From JADJXV01 sp964527785 (GTDB lineage Bacteria; Bacteroidota; Ignavibacteria; Kapaibacteriales; UBA961), in contig CAZGNO010000011.1 of NCBI GenBank assembly GCA_964527785.1, forward strand, positions 1-64,000: a DNA stretch of 64,000 bases, read 5' to 3'. The position numbers and the translations under genes were made by a program. Shown here one piece after another: positions 1-7,806 of this stretch (position 1 is its first letter; each line of letters begins with the position of its first letter). The notes beneath the pieces are model-generated. The model was given only the letters and a program-made list of their open reading frames with translations, had not been told where the DNA came from and ran no database searches.

Positions 1-82
1 GTAAATTTGTTGTTGATAAGGTCTAATCAATATAATCTTGCGTAACATCAGTTAAGTAAAATAAATTGATGTACTCGTATCG

Positions 83-163
83 CTGTCATTCTGAAGGCGT
101 CTTCGTCTGAAGAATCTCCGCAATTCACTACAAAAAAAGGCGAAATTATATACAGAGATTCTT
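83..163. repeat. REP-like inverted repeat (AAGAATCTC arms)
   Basis: AAGAATCTC at 110-118 is mirrored by GAGATTCTT at 155-163. The flank starting TGTCATTCTGAA resembles the dispersed intergenic repeats seen in many Bacteroidota-group genomes. A similar pair of arms (GAAGAATCT/AGATTCTTC) recurs at 9504-9546. It lies between genes and shows no coding capacity. Membership in a genome-wide family is inferred from only two copies. Confidence 0.45.
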
Positions 164-230
164 AGTGTGTTTTTGAATGTCGGGGCTACTGTTTCAATTT
201 AATTTTTAAGGTACATAATTCTAAATATTT

Positions 231-264
231 CCGTAGAGCAGGGTTTGCAAACCCTGCTCTACGG
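231..264. repeat. Perfect 34-bp palindrome
   Basis: The arms CCGTAGAGCAGGGTTTG and CAAACCCTGCTCTACGG abut with no spacer and match at all 17 positions. The element could form a cruciform, act as a protein site, or be a REP-type repeat. A related, imperfect copy with the same GGTTTG/CAAACC core occurs at 7597-7638. There is no T-run after it, so it is not a standard terminator. Confidence 0.7.
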
Positions 265-317
265 ATTACTGTTGAAGTAAATTTTTAATTACATCCATTA
301 TTATTTACATCTATTTT

Positions 318-734
318 ATGTCAAAACGAGTAACATCAATCGGTGGGATATTCTTTAAATCCCAAAATCCTGATACTATTAAACAGTGGTACTCAAAGCA
401 TTTAGGTCTTGAGACCGACAATTACGGAACAACCTTCGAGTGGCGACAAGCAGAAGATGCTACCAAAAAGGGCTATACTCAATGGAGTCCTTTTGCTGAT
501 AACACAACATACTTCGAGCCGTCTAAACGAGAATTCATGATAAATTATCGAGTTGAAAATTTGGAATGGTTAGTTGGGGAATTACGAAAAGAAGGTGTAA
601 CCATTTGTGATGAAATAGAGTCTTTCGACTACGGTAAATTTGTACATATTCTAGATTGCGAAGGAAATAAAATTGAACTGTGGCAGCCGAACGACGAAGA
701 ATATGAAACGATAATTGAAGCAATCACAAAATAA
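318..734 (+). CDS. VOC (glyoxalase/bleomycin-resistance fold) family protein, cytosolic copy
   Basis: This 138-residue protein has the size and pattern of a single-chain VOC protein. It has an N-terminal GGIFFKSQNP-x6-WYSKHLGL element, then a second half ending in VHILDCEGNKIELWQP, where the Glu of IELW is the usual last metal ligand. The first-strand His found in metal-dependent members is replaced (SIGG), so metal binding and catalysis are uncertain; the substrate is unknown. It has no signal peptide. It lies 42 bp before queE. A second copy at 1611-2111 is about 94% identical in DNA (25 differences in 417 nt by hand count, 7 amino-acid changes) and carries a signal peptide. Most differences are at third codon positions, which suggests both copies have been under selection. 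Confidence 0.8.
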   Translation: MSKRVTSIGGIFFKSQNPDTIKQWYSKHLGLETDNYGTTFEWRQAEDATKKGYTQWSPFADNTTYFEPSKREFMINYRVENLEWLVGELRKEGVTICDEIESFDYGKFVHILDCEGNKIELWQPNDEEYETIIEAITK

Positions 735-776
735 GCCGATGAGACCATATTTTACTTTCGAGGGATTTTCTCTACT

Positions 777-1481
777 ATGATTATCCAGCCCACTGCTGAG
801 GTTTTAATCCCGCGAATTCCATCCGAACTTCATTTCTCTGTGAGTGAAATCTTTCACTCTGTACAAGGAGAGGGACTTCGTGCAGGATTACGTTGTGTTT
901 TCGTTAGGTTGCAAGGATGCAAACTGCGCTGCTCTTGGTGCGATACACCATATGCTCTAGACCATCGTAAACCTGAACTGACAATGTCCGGCGAAGATAT
1001 TATCCGAGAAGTGGAGAAATACGGCTGTAATTTTGTGGAGTTTACCGGTGGTGAGCCGCTTGAACAGTATGATATTTTCCCGCTCATGCAGTGGTTTTGC
1101 GATGCGGGATACACGGTTGCCATCGAAACAGGCGGGCATATCAATACCGAATTTACAGATAGTCGGGTAATCAGAATCATTGACATGAAAGCCCCTGATT
1201 CAAAGATGACCCCGTTGAATAATTATTATAATTTGGAAATTCTGCGCTCTCAAGACGAAGTGAAGTTTGTACTTGCCTCGCGGAAAGACTACAACTGGGC
1301 AGTTGATTTATGTCAAAAATATAAACTAACTGATAGATGTGCAGCAGTATTGTTTTCTTGTGTATTCGGTTCGCTAGAATTTAAGACGCTCGCAGAATGG
1401 ATTTTAGCTGACCGTTTGGATGTACGTATGCAGCTTCAAATTCATAAATTTATTTGGGAGCCGAATCAACGCGGAGTGTGA
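777..1481 (+). CDS. queE: 7-carboxy-7-deazaguanine synthase QueE (radical SAM)
   Basis: QueE makes 7-carboxy-7-deazaguanine from 6-carboxytetrahydropterin, an early step toward preQ1 and queuosine. The 234-residue protein shows the EIFHSVQGEG substrate-binding start. The radical-SAM [4Fe-4S] motif CX3CX2C is at Cys48, Cys52 and Cys55 (GCKLRCSWCDTPYAL), followed by the VEFTGGEPL motif. The C-terminus LQIHKFIWEPNQRGV is also typical of the family. Cofactors are S-adenosylmethionine and Mg2+. Length is normal for the family. The last 131 bp of this gene are repeated at 2140-2270 as a dead fragment. queG (23435) and queA (40101) of the same pathway are in this window but not adjacent. Confidence 0.95.
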   Translation: MIIQPTAEVLIPRIPSELHFSVSEIFHSVQGEGLRAGLRCVFVRLQGCKLRCSWCDTPYALDHRKPELTMSGEDIIREVEKYGCNFVEFTGGEPLEQYDIFPLMQWFCDAGYTVAIETGGHINTEFTDSRVIRIIDMKAPDSKMTPLNNYYNLEILRSQDEVKFVLASRKDYNWAVDLCQKYKLTDRCAAVLFSCVFGSLEFKTLAEWILADRLDVRMQLQIHKFIWEPNQRGV

Positions 1482-1668
1482 AAATTTGTTAAAAAACTGT
1501 ATGGCTGCAACTTACAAATAAACTAACCGTACAAGCGCGTGATTCCTTATTTGGCATCCATTGTAAATGTCAAAATATATAAATCTTGTTTCATTTTTAT
1601 ACTACTATTTATGTTTCGTAAATTTAGAACTTCGTTTTTGGCTTTTGGAGTTGCAGTAATTGGACTTT
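1351..1668 (+). repeat. Direct repeat copy 1: queE 3' end + leader + signal-peptide start
   Basis: These 318 bp recur at 2140-2457 (offset 789) with only two mismatches, both in the queE part. The 187 nt after the queE stop, which are leader and signal-peptide start, are identical. In this copy the signal peptide runs into a VOC gene; in the other it runs into the M16 peptidase. Confidence 0.9.
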
Positions 1669-2111
1669 CTTCAATTCCTTCATTTGCTCAAATTATGCCA
1701 AAACGAGTAACTTCTATCGGTGGGATATTCTTCAAATCCCAAAATCCTGATACTATTAAGCAGTGGTATTCTAAACACTTAGGTCTTAAGACAGACAATT
1801 ACGGAACAACCTTTGAGTGGCGACAAGCCGAAGATGCTACTAAAAAGGGCTATACTCAATGGAGTCCCTTTGCTGATAAAACGACATACTTCGAGCCGTC
1901 TAAACGAGAATTCATGATAAATTATCGAGTTGAAAATTTGGAATGGTTAGTCGGGGAATTACGAAAAGAAGGTGTAACCATTTGTGATGAAATAAAGTCT
2001 TACGACTACGGTAAATTTGTACACATTCTAGATTGTGAAGGAAATAAAATTGAACTGTGGCAGCCGAACGACGAAGTATATGAAACGATAATTGAAGCAT
2101 CCACAAAATAA
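1611..2111 (+). CDS. Exported VOC-family protein: signal peptide fused to a duplicated VOC gene
   Basis: The preferred start is ATG 1611, giving 166 residues; an upstream start at 1539 would place extra residues before a normal signal peptide. Residues 1-27 are a signal peptide (RKFR n-region, SFLAFGVAVIG core, SFA-Q cleavage context) nearly the same as that of the M16 peptidase at 2400. From residue 29 the protein is a full copy of the VOC protein at 318-734, keeping that gene's own Met at the junction (FAQ-I-MPKR). 131 of 138 VOC residues match. The expected result is a VOC domain delivered to the periplasm or outside. The simplest origin is a tandem duplication whose junction joined the M16 signal-peptide region to the VOC start. 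The function is unknown; whether it is expressed and folds outside the cytoplasm cannot be told from sequence. Confidence 0.75.
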   Translation: MFRKFRTSFLAFGVAVIGLSSIPSFAQIMPKRVTSIGGIFFKSQNPDTIKQWYSKHLGLKTDNYGTTFEWRQAEDATKKGYTQWSPFADKTTYFEPSKREFMINYRVENLEWLVGELRKEGVTICDEIKSYDYGKFVHILDCEGNKIELWQPNDEVYETIIEASTK

Positions 2112-2139
2112 GACGATGAGACCATATTTTACTTTCAGC

Positions 2140-2270
2140 TGTTTTCTCGTGTATTCGGTTCGCTAGAATTTAAGACGCTCGCTGAATGGATTTTAGCTGA
2201 CCGTTTGGATGTACGTATGCAGCTTCAAATTCATAAATTTATTTGGGAGCCGAATCAACGCGGAGTGTGA
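2140..2270 (+). pseudogene. 3' fragment of queE left by duplication and deletion
   Basis: 131 bp match queE positions 1351-1481, including its stop codon, with two mismatches. The fragment begins right after the VOC copy's short downstream sequence (junction near 2139) and lacks the radical-SAM Cys motif and all of the N-terminal four-fifths, so it cannot encode a working QueE. It is best read as the scar of a deletion inside the second copy of a VOC-queE duplication. Confidence 0.85.
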
Positions 2271-2457
2271 AAATTTGTTAAAAAACTGTATGGCTGCAAC
2301 TTACAAATAAACTAACCGTACAAGCGCGTGATTCCTTATTTGGCATCCATTGTAAATGTCAAAATATATAAATCTTGTTTCATTTTTATACTACTATTTA
2401 TGTTTCGTAAATTTAGAACTTCGTTTTTGGCTTTTGGAGTTGCAGTAATTGGAGCTT
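2140..2457 (+). repeat. Direct repeat copy 2: queE remnant + leader + M16 signal-peptide start
   Basis: Partner of 1351-1668. The leader part gives the M16 gene and the exported VOC gene identical upstream sequences, so the two genes probably share the same promoter signals. After 2457 similarity drops: 5 differences in the last 30 nt of the signal-peptide code. Confidence 0.9.
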
Positions 2458-3737
2458 CATCAGTTCCTGCATTTGCTCAAATGAATGCCATTAAGTTTGA
2501 AGAATATGACCTGTCAAACGGTCTCCACGTTATTCTCCATCAAGATAAATCAGCACCGGTTGTGGCTTCGGTGCTTCACTACAGGGTTGGTTCACGGGAT
2601 GAAAATCCGCAACGAACCGGCTTTGCACATTTTTTCGAGCATTTAATGTTCGAAGCAACCGATGATATTCCCCGTGCTACTATTGATAAGCATATCGAAG
2701 GTGCAGGCGGTCAGTTAAATGCCTACACTTCGTTCGACGAAACAGTGTATCACTTTGAAGTACCAGCAAACGAAATTAAATTGGCACTTTGGATTGAATC
2801 CGAGCGAATGAGAAAACTTCATGTAGAAACCAAAGGAGTTGAAACACAACGTGATGTTGTTAAAGAAGAGCGTAAAAATCGTTATGATAATTCTCCATAC
2901 GGTACATGGTTTGAAAAAATGTTCAAGAATTTGTTTGGTAGCGGTTCATACAGTTGGACACCAATCGGCTCTGCCCAGCATATTGATGTAGCAACAATCA
3001 GTGAATTCCAAGAATTTTACAACAAATTCTATCAGCCCAATAATGCAACTCTGGTCATAGCGGGTGATTTTGACCCGAAAACAACAAAGGAATATGTACA
3101 GGCATATTTCGGTATTTATTCAAAAGGCAAAGAAATTCATCGGGAAGATTTTAAATTGCCTGAAATTCAAGCAGAATACCGTGAATCTGTTGACGATACG
3201 AAAGCACAATTACCTGCAGTTTATATCGGCTATCGCGGTCCTAAAAAAGGTCATCCTGATGCGTATGCAATTGATATGCTTAATACTATTTTGGCAGGCG
3301 GACAGAGCGGTCGCCTCTATCAACGCCTAGTAGATAAAGACCAAATTGCAGTGCAATCTTATACTTTCAATCAAGACCTCCAGTATGCAGGAATGCTGGC
3401 TGCCGTAGGTATTGTAGCACCCGGTAAAACACCCGGTGCAGTAGAAAAGGCAATTTACGAAGAAATTGAGAGTATTCAGAAGAATGGTATCACTGATCAA
3501 GAATTTCAAAAGGCACGTAATACCGAAGAAGACAAATTCATTTTTGGTAAAAAAAATGTATTGGAAAAAGCGGAGGCACTTGCTAAATATCATACATATT
3601 TTGGCAAAGCTAATGAAATTAACACTGAAATCGAACGATATAACAAAGTGACAAAGGCAGACATACAGCGCGTTTCCAAGCAGTATTTTGCTCAAGACAA
3701 ACGTGTTGTACTTACTTATATTCCTAAAGCTAAGTAA
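2400..3737 (+). CDS. M16 family zinc peptidase, catalytic subunit, exported
   Basis: The start is placed at ATG 2400, giving 445 residues with a clean signal peptide (MFRKFRTSFLAFGVAVIG...AFA-Q); a start at 2328 would add 24 residues in front. The inverted zinc motif HxxEH is His77-Phe-Phe-Glu80-His81, with the distal Glu in the ETQRDVVKEERKNR helix. It is a one-repeat-pair M16B-type chain (about 420 mature residues). The C-terminal half has GGQSGRLYQRL but lacks the usual Arg/Tyr substrate-binding pair, which the next gene has. In this family such chains work as heterodimers with an inactive partner. The neighbour at 3799, 61 bp downstream and also exported, is the expected partner. Likely role: breakdown of short peptides in the periplasm. 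Confidence 0.9.
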   Translation: MFRKFRTSFLAFGVAVIGASSVPAFAQMNAIKFEEYDLSNGLHVILHQDKSAPVVASVLHYRVGSRDENPQRTGFAHFFEHLMFEATDDIPRATIDKHIEGAGGQLNAYTSFDETVYHFEVPANEIKLALWIESERMRKLHVETKGVETQRDVVKEERKNRYDNSPYGTWFEKMFKNLFGSGSYSWTPIGSAQHIDVATISEFQEFYNKFYQPNNATLVIAGDFDPKTTKEYVQAYFGIYSKGKEIHREDFKLPEIQAEYRESVDDTKAQLPAVYIGYRGPKKGHPDAYAIDMLNTILAGGQSGRLYQRLVDKDQIAVQSYTFNQDLQYAGMLAAVGIVAPGKTPGAVEKAIYEEIESIQKNGITDQEFQKARNTEEDKFIFGKKNVLEKAEALAKYHTYFGKANEINTEIERYNKVTKADIQRVSKQYFAQDKRVVLTYIPKAK

Positions 3738-3798
3738 TACAATTGCCTTACTTTTTATATACCTAATCAGATTTTTCAAATAAATTATCCATTGTTTT

Positions 3799-5886
3799 AT
3801 GAAATTATTTAGAAATTCAATCGCGCTGTTTTGTGCTGCTGCCGGCATATGTGGTGCGCAATTTAGTTTTGCACAAAAAATTGACGTTACAAAACGTCCC
3901 GAACCTTTACCAGCGAAAAGCATCAGCTTTCCTGCATATAAAGAATTCACACTTAAAAACGGTCTTAAAGTATTTTTGGTGGAAGACCACGAACAGCCGA
4001 CCTTTTCACTATCCATACAAATTCGTGCAGGTGAAGTCTCGGATAAAAAAGCAGGAACTGCTACTATTACTGCCGAACTCCTTTCCAATGGTGCAGGAAA
4101 GCGTAATGCTTTGGAACTCGCTCAAAAACTGGATAGTATAGCAATTGGCGTCACTGCGACCTCTGCCGGGGATATTACAACTGTATCCGGATCAGGTCTC
4201 AAAAAACATTTTCCTTTATTCCTTTCGCTTTTTTCAGATATTGTAACCAAACCAACATTTCCTAAAGAAGAGTTTGATCAAATTATTCCTCAAACTCTTG
4301 CTGCCATTAAACAGGAGAAATCACGTCCGGGTAATATTGCACAAGCAATGTCGCGCAAGGTAACATACGGAATGAATCATCCTAATGCCCGCAGGAGAAC
4401 AGAAGCAACTGTTAAATCAATTACACTCGATGATATTAAAGAATTTCATTCTACGTATTACAAGCCAAATAATGCTACACTTGCAGTTGTCGGCGATATT
4501 TCTCAAAAAGAGCTAACCCCAATGCTTGAGAAAGCTTTTGCGGACTGGAAGAGAACAGATGTTGTCCGTGCAGAATTACCACCCGCCTCTCCAATGCCTG
4601 TCGGCATTTATTTTATTTCACGCCCAAGCTCGGTACAGTCATCTATTGCTACTACTTCGCTTGGAGCTCCCCTTCGTGATCCTGATTACGAACCACTTAC
4701 CTTATCTGCAAATATGTTGGGAGGAAGTTTTGGCGGACGTCTTTTCAGAACATTACGTGAAACATATTCCTATACGTATACTCCAGGCGCATTTCATTCA
4801 CGTGCAAAAGCAATGAATCGCTTTGTATGCGTCGCTGACGTTCGTAATGCTGTTACCGACTCGGCTATTTGGGTAATTAAGCAAGAAATAGCCCGTATGC
4901 GAAACGAAAAAGTAGCCGATGAAGAACTTACACGGATTAAACGATACGAAGTTGGAAGTTATTTACTCAGATTTGAAGAATCAAGTTTCATTGCTAACCT
5001 TCTCCAAAATGCAGATTATACCGGAGAGTCAATGGAAAGAATTAAATCTTATCCCGATCGCTTCTCTGCTATTACACCTGCGCAAGTACAAGCAGTATCG
5101 CAAAAATATTTGGGAGATAATCAAACTTCGATCATTGTAGTCGGAAGCCCTGAGATTCTACCTAATCTCAAAAAAATCGGTTCAGTCTATGAATACAATT
5201 TAGACCTAGAGCCGGTAACTGCATCGGCTAACGATAAAGTAGATATTACTGTTCAAGACCTTTTCCAAAAACATATTCAAGCTCTCGGAGGGAAAGAGAA
5301 GATTGCCTCAGTAAAAACACTTTCCATTAAAGCAAAATCAGTACTCGAAAATGGACCTAATCAAGTAGAAGGCACATTTACTCGCAAACAAAAAGCACCG
5401 CAATCCGAAAGTACAGTATTGGACTTACAGGTCGTCAAACAGAATACCTGGACAAATGAAAAAAATGCATGGACAGCTCGTAATGGTGCACCTGCACAAG
5501 AAACTCCGGCAGCTGACGCATCAAAGCAAAAGCTGCAGGCACATATTTTACTGAGCAGTAAACTATTGGATTTGGGATATAAAGCAGAAATTGCAGCCAA
5601 AAAGGACGGACAGTACGTAGTAAATGTTACCTCGCCAACCGGAGATAAGGAAATTTACTATTTTGATGCAAAAACCTATATGGTATCTCAGATTGATAAG
5701 ACTCAAACTACTCCCGCAGGTGCTTTATTAATTTCAACGAAATACGAAGGGTACTCACCTGTCGGCGGTGTTATGCTGCCTAAGAAATCTTCAATGGAAA
5801 ACCCTAATTTTACGATAACACATGATTTTTCTTATGAAGTTAATCTGCCGATTGACGACAAAGAATTTACACCCGATGGAAAATAA
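3799..5886 (+). CDS. M16 family non-catalytic partner with C-terminal LolA-like domain, exported
   Basis: The 695-residue protein starts with a signal peptide (KLFRNSIALFCAAAGICGAQ). Residues about 45-450 are an M16 peptidase fold in which the HxxEH motif is replaced (KAGTATITAELL), so no zinc site is visible. It keeps the C-half motif GGSFGGRLFRTLRETYSYTY with the Arg/Tyr pair that binds the substrate. This complements the catalytic chain at 2400-3737, as in known M16B heterodimers. Residues about 475-695 are an extra domain beginning QALGGKEKIASVKTL, with the pattern of the LolA/outer-membrane-lipoprotein-sorting-like fold, perhaps for membrane or substrate contact. A hairpin terminator follows the stop, so 2400-5886 is probably one operon. 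Confidence 0.85.
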   Translation: MKLFRNSIALFCAAAGICGAQFSFAQKIDVTKRPEPLPAKSISFPAYKEFTLKNGLKVFLVEDHEQPTFSLSIQIRAGEVSDKKAGTATITAELLSNGAGKRNALELAQKLDSIAIGVTATSAGDITTVSGSGLKKHFPLFLSLFSDIVTKPTFPKEEFDQIIPQTLAAIKQEKSRPGNIAQAMSRKVTYGMNHPNARRRTEATVKSITLDDIKEFHSTYYKPNNATLAVVGDISQKELTPMLEKAFADWKRTDVVRAELPPASPMPVGIYFISRPSSVQSSIATTSLGAPLRDPDYEPLTLSANMLGGSFGGRLFRTLRETYSYTYTPGAFHSRAKAMNRFVCVADVRNAVTDSAIWVIKQEIARMRNEKVADEELTRIKRYEVGSYLLRFEESSFIANLLQNADYTGESMERIKSYPDRFSAITPAQVQAVSQKYLGDNQTSIIVVGSPEILPNLKKIGSVYEYNLDLEPVTASANDKVDITVQDLFQKHIQALGGKEKIASVKTLSIKAKSVLENGPNQVEGTFTRKQKAPQSESTVLDLQVVKQNTWTNEKNAWTARNGAPAQETPAADASKQKLQAHILLSSKLLDLGYKAEIAAKKDGQYVVNVTSPTGDKEIYYFDAKTYMVSQIDKTQTTPAGALLISTKYEGYSPVGGVMLPKKSSMENPNFTITHDFSYEVNLPIDDKEFTPDGK

Positions 5887-5909
5887 ATCTTCCGAAAGGG
5901 TTATATTTG

Positions 5910-5941
5910 CGGAGCGTACTTTTACAGTGCGCTCCGTTTTT
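5910..5941 (+). terminator. Rho-independent terminator after the M16 pair
   Basis: The stem CGGAGCGTAC/GTGCGCTCCG (one T-G wobble) with a 7-nt loop is followed by five T residues, 24 nt after the stop of the M16 partner gene. Confidence 0.8.
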
Positions 5942-5970
5942 GTTATTAAGTATCACATTCAAACTTTGTA

Positions 5971-7584
5971 ATGAATAAATTTTGCAGTTTTGTAGTAACG
6001 TTTCTTGTAGCAACAGCTTGTTTTTCCGGTAACATACCTGTACAGCCGATTCCTTCCGCTCTTTTGGAACACATCATCGAATCAAAAGCACAAGAACATC
6101 TCAATTTTCTGGCGTCCGATGAAATGCGCGGCAGGAACACTCCAAGTCCTGAACTGGAAAAAGCTGCCGATTATATTGCAGCATATTTCAAGAAAGTGGG
6201 ATTAGAGCCAATCAACGGAACATATTTCCATAATTACAAGGTTTTTAGAGTTAATCTAGGTGATTCAAACTCATTGAAAATTAGAACAAAAGACTCTGTC
6301 ATTACACTTAAAATCAAGGATGATTTTATACCTTTTGATGCGAGCGGGGCTACTTCACTTCGTGGTAAAGAAATCGTTTTTGTGGGATATGGCATATCAG
6401 CCCCTGAACTTGGCTATGATGATTATGCGGGAATTGATGTAAAGGGGAAAATTGTAGTTGTACTTCGTGGAGCACCAAAAGCCAACGACACGAACTCTAT
6501 GTTCTCTTTTAAAAAAGGTGGTATCCGATTCATGTCTCACGAAACGAAAGCAAACTCTGCTATCAAGAACGGTGCTGTAGGTATGATTGTTTTCAGTAAT
6601 ACACGCACTTCACACGTCCTCCGAGCATCTGGATTTCCTTGGCCATCACTTTTCCCAAAAATGGCTGCTGATGCACTTCCGCTAAAGTTAAAAACTCAAA
6701 CTGATTTGCCTACTGCCAACTTCCCTATTATTCATTGTGGGGAACAAGTGGCAATCGCCCTGTTCGGCACAGTAGATAATCTAAAAACCACACAGATTAC
6801 AATTGATACATTGCTAAAACCTTCCTCATTCCCTCTTCCGAAAATTTCTGTTGAAGAAATGACGATTTCAATGAATGAAAAGGAGTATTCTGTCCGTAAT
6901 GTTATGGGGATGGTAAAAGGAAGTGAAATGCCGAATGAATATGTTGTTGTCGGCGGGCATTACGACCATGTAGGGGCAAGCCAACCGAACGACCCTTCCA
7001 AAGATTCCGTCTTTAACGGTGCTGATGACAATGCTTCGGGTACTACAGGTGTACTCCTCATGGCAGAGAGTTTTGCAAAAGCCACTCCAAAACCGAAACG
7101 CTCGATGGTGTTTTTGGCTTTTAGTGGTGAAGAAAAAGGTCTTCTCGGCTCAAAGGCATTTTGTGATACGCCACCGATTCCTCTTGAAAACTGTGCGGCA
7201 ATGCTTAATATGGATATGATTGGGCGGGCAGAAAAGGATTCTTTATGTATCGGTGGAAATACTCGCTGTAAAGAACTTGCGGATTTGAATGAAATTGAAA
7301 ACAAACAACTGGACAAACCCTTTACTCTTCACTACAACGTAGAAAACTTTTTTTTCAGAAGTGATCAGGCAAACTTTGCCAAGAAAAAAATTCCGGTAAT
7401 CTTCTATTTCACCGGTGAACATAAAGACTATCATAAAGTAACCGATGAAATTGCAAAAATCAATTTCTCCGATTTGGTGAGAGTTACAAAGCTGTGTGCG
7501 AGAACCGCATGGAAAGCAGCATCTATTGAAGAACGCCTGCCCTACACCCCACAGAAGACTGACGGGATTGATATTATGCATTGA
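5971..7584 (+). CDS. M28 family aminopeptidase with PA domain, exported
   Basis: A 537-residue zinc aminopeptidase. The N-terminus (NKFCSFVVTFLVATACFSG) is a signal sequence, possibly a lipoprotein signal with Cys near residue 17-18. A protease-associated (PA) domain lies around residues 125-265 (VFVGYGISAPELGYDDYAG, GKIVVVLRG). The M28 catalytic domain carries the two-zinc ligands and catalytic acid: His330 in GGHYDHVG, Asp352/353 in GADDNASG, Glu387/388 in SGEEKGLLGS, Asp415 in NMDMIGR and His488 in DYHKVTDE. All are present, so it should be active, removing N-terminal residues from peptides outside the cytoplasm. It follows the terminator of the M16 pair and is likely transcribed separately, but fits the same peptide-breakdown theme. 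Confidence 0.92.
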   Translation: MNKFCSFVVTFLVATACFSGNIPVQPIPSALLEHIIESKAQEHLNFLASDEMRGRNTPSPELEKAADYIAAYFKKVGLEPINGTYFHNYKVFRVNLGDSNSLKIRTKDSVITLKIKDDFIPFDASGATSLRGKEIVFVGYGISAPELGYDDYAGIDVKGKIVVVLRGAPKANDTNSMFSFKKGGIRFMSHETKANSAIKNGAVGMIVFSNTRTSHVLRASGFPWPSLFPKMAADALPLKLKTQTDLPTANFPIIHCGEQVAIALFGTVDNLKTTQITIDTLLKPSSFPLPKISVEEMTISMNEKEYSVRNVMGMVKGSEMPNEYVVVGGHYDHVGASQPNDPSKDSVFNGADDNASGTTGVLLMAESFAKATPKPKRSMVFLAFSGEEKGLLGSKAFCDTPPIPLENCAAMLNMDMIGRAEKDSLCIGGNTRCKELADLNEIENKQLDKPFTLHYNVENFFFRSDQANFAKKKIPVIFYFTGEHKDYHKVTDEIAKINFSDLVRVTKLCARTAWKAASIEERLPYTPQKTDGIDIMH

Positions 7585-7596
7585 TTAATCTGAAAT

Positions 7597-7638
7597 ATAT
7601 CCATAGCATTGGTTTGCTTCAAACCATGCTATGGATAT
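7597..7638. repeat. Imperfect palindrome related to the 231-264 element
   Basis: ATATCCATAGCATTGGTTTG pairs with CAAACCATGCTATGGATAT around a CTT loop, with one bulged T. It shares the layout CC-A/G-TAG...GGTTTG/CAAACC...CTA-C/T-GG with the palindrome at 231-264. It sits 13 bp after the M28 stop. It may help 3' end formation, but no T-run follows. Confidence 0.6.
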
Positions 7639-7754
7639 GTTCGTACATTGTAGTTGTAGTTGTAGTTCTCTCAATTCTATAATAACCACCAATATCCCCA
7701 CCAACATTTTACCGTAATCCTCCCCCAACCCTTTCCTCCGTCAGCGAATATCCG

Positions 7755-7762
7755 TATTTTTG
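7755..7762 (+). promoter_or_regulatory. Candidate -7 box (TATTTTTG) for the ettA-type gene
   Basis: TATTTTTG fits the Bacteroidota TAnnTTTG consensus, 44 bp before the chosen ATG at 7807. No clear upstream TTG box is seen at the usual distance, so this is tentative. Confidence 0.35.
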
Positions 7763-7806
7763 TAATAACTAAACAGTTCTTAAATTTTTTGTTTTTTGAG
7801 AGATTC

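Larger units (their letters stand above)
1..317. other. Intergenic region with two palindromic elements
   Basis: No convincing gene is visible before the VOC gene. The stretch holds two inverted repeats (about 83-163 and 231-264), annotated separately, and an AT-rich leader just before the ATG at 318 without a Shine-Dalgarno sequence. The gene further upstream lies outside the window. Confidence 0.6.

Noticed and set aside
1539..1610. Upstream starts at 1539 and 2328 for the exported VOC and M16 proteins
   Set aside because: They would put 24 residues with a hydrophobic stretch in front of a complete signal peptide; ATG 1611 and 2400 give standard signal peptides.
3327..4088. 253-codon open frame on the minus strand over the M16 genes
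   Set aside because: It is fully antisense to two well-supported genes, has no family motif and a Phe/Cys-rich composition typical of a shadow frame.
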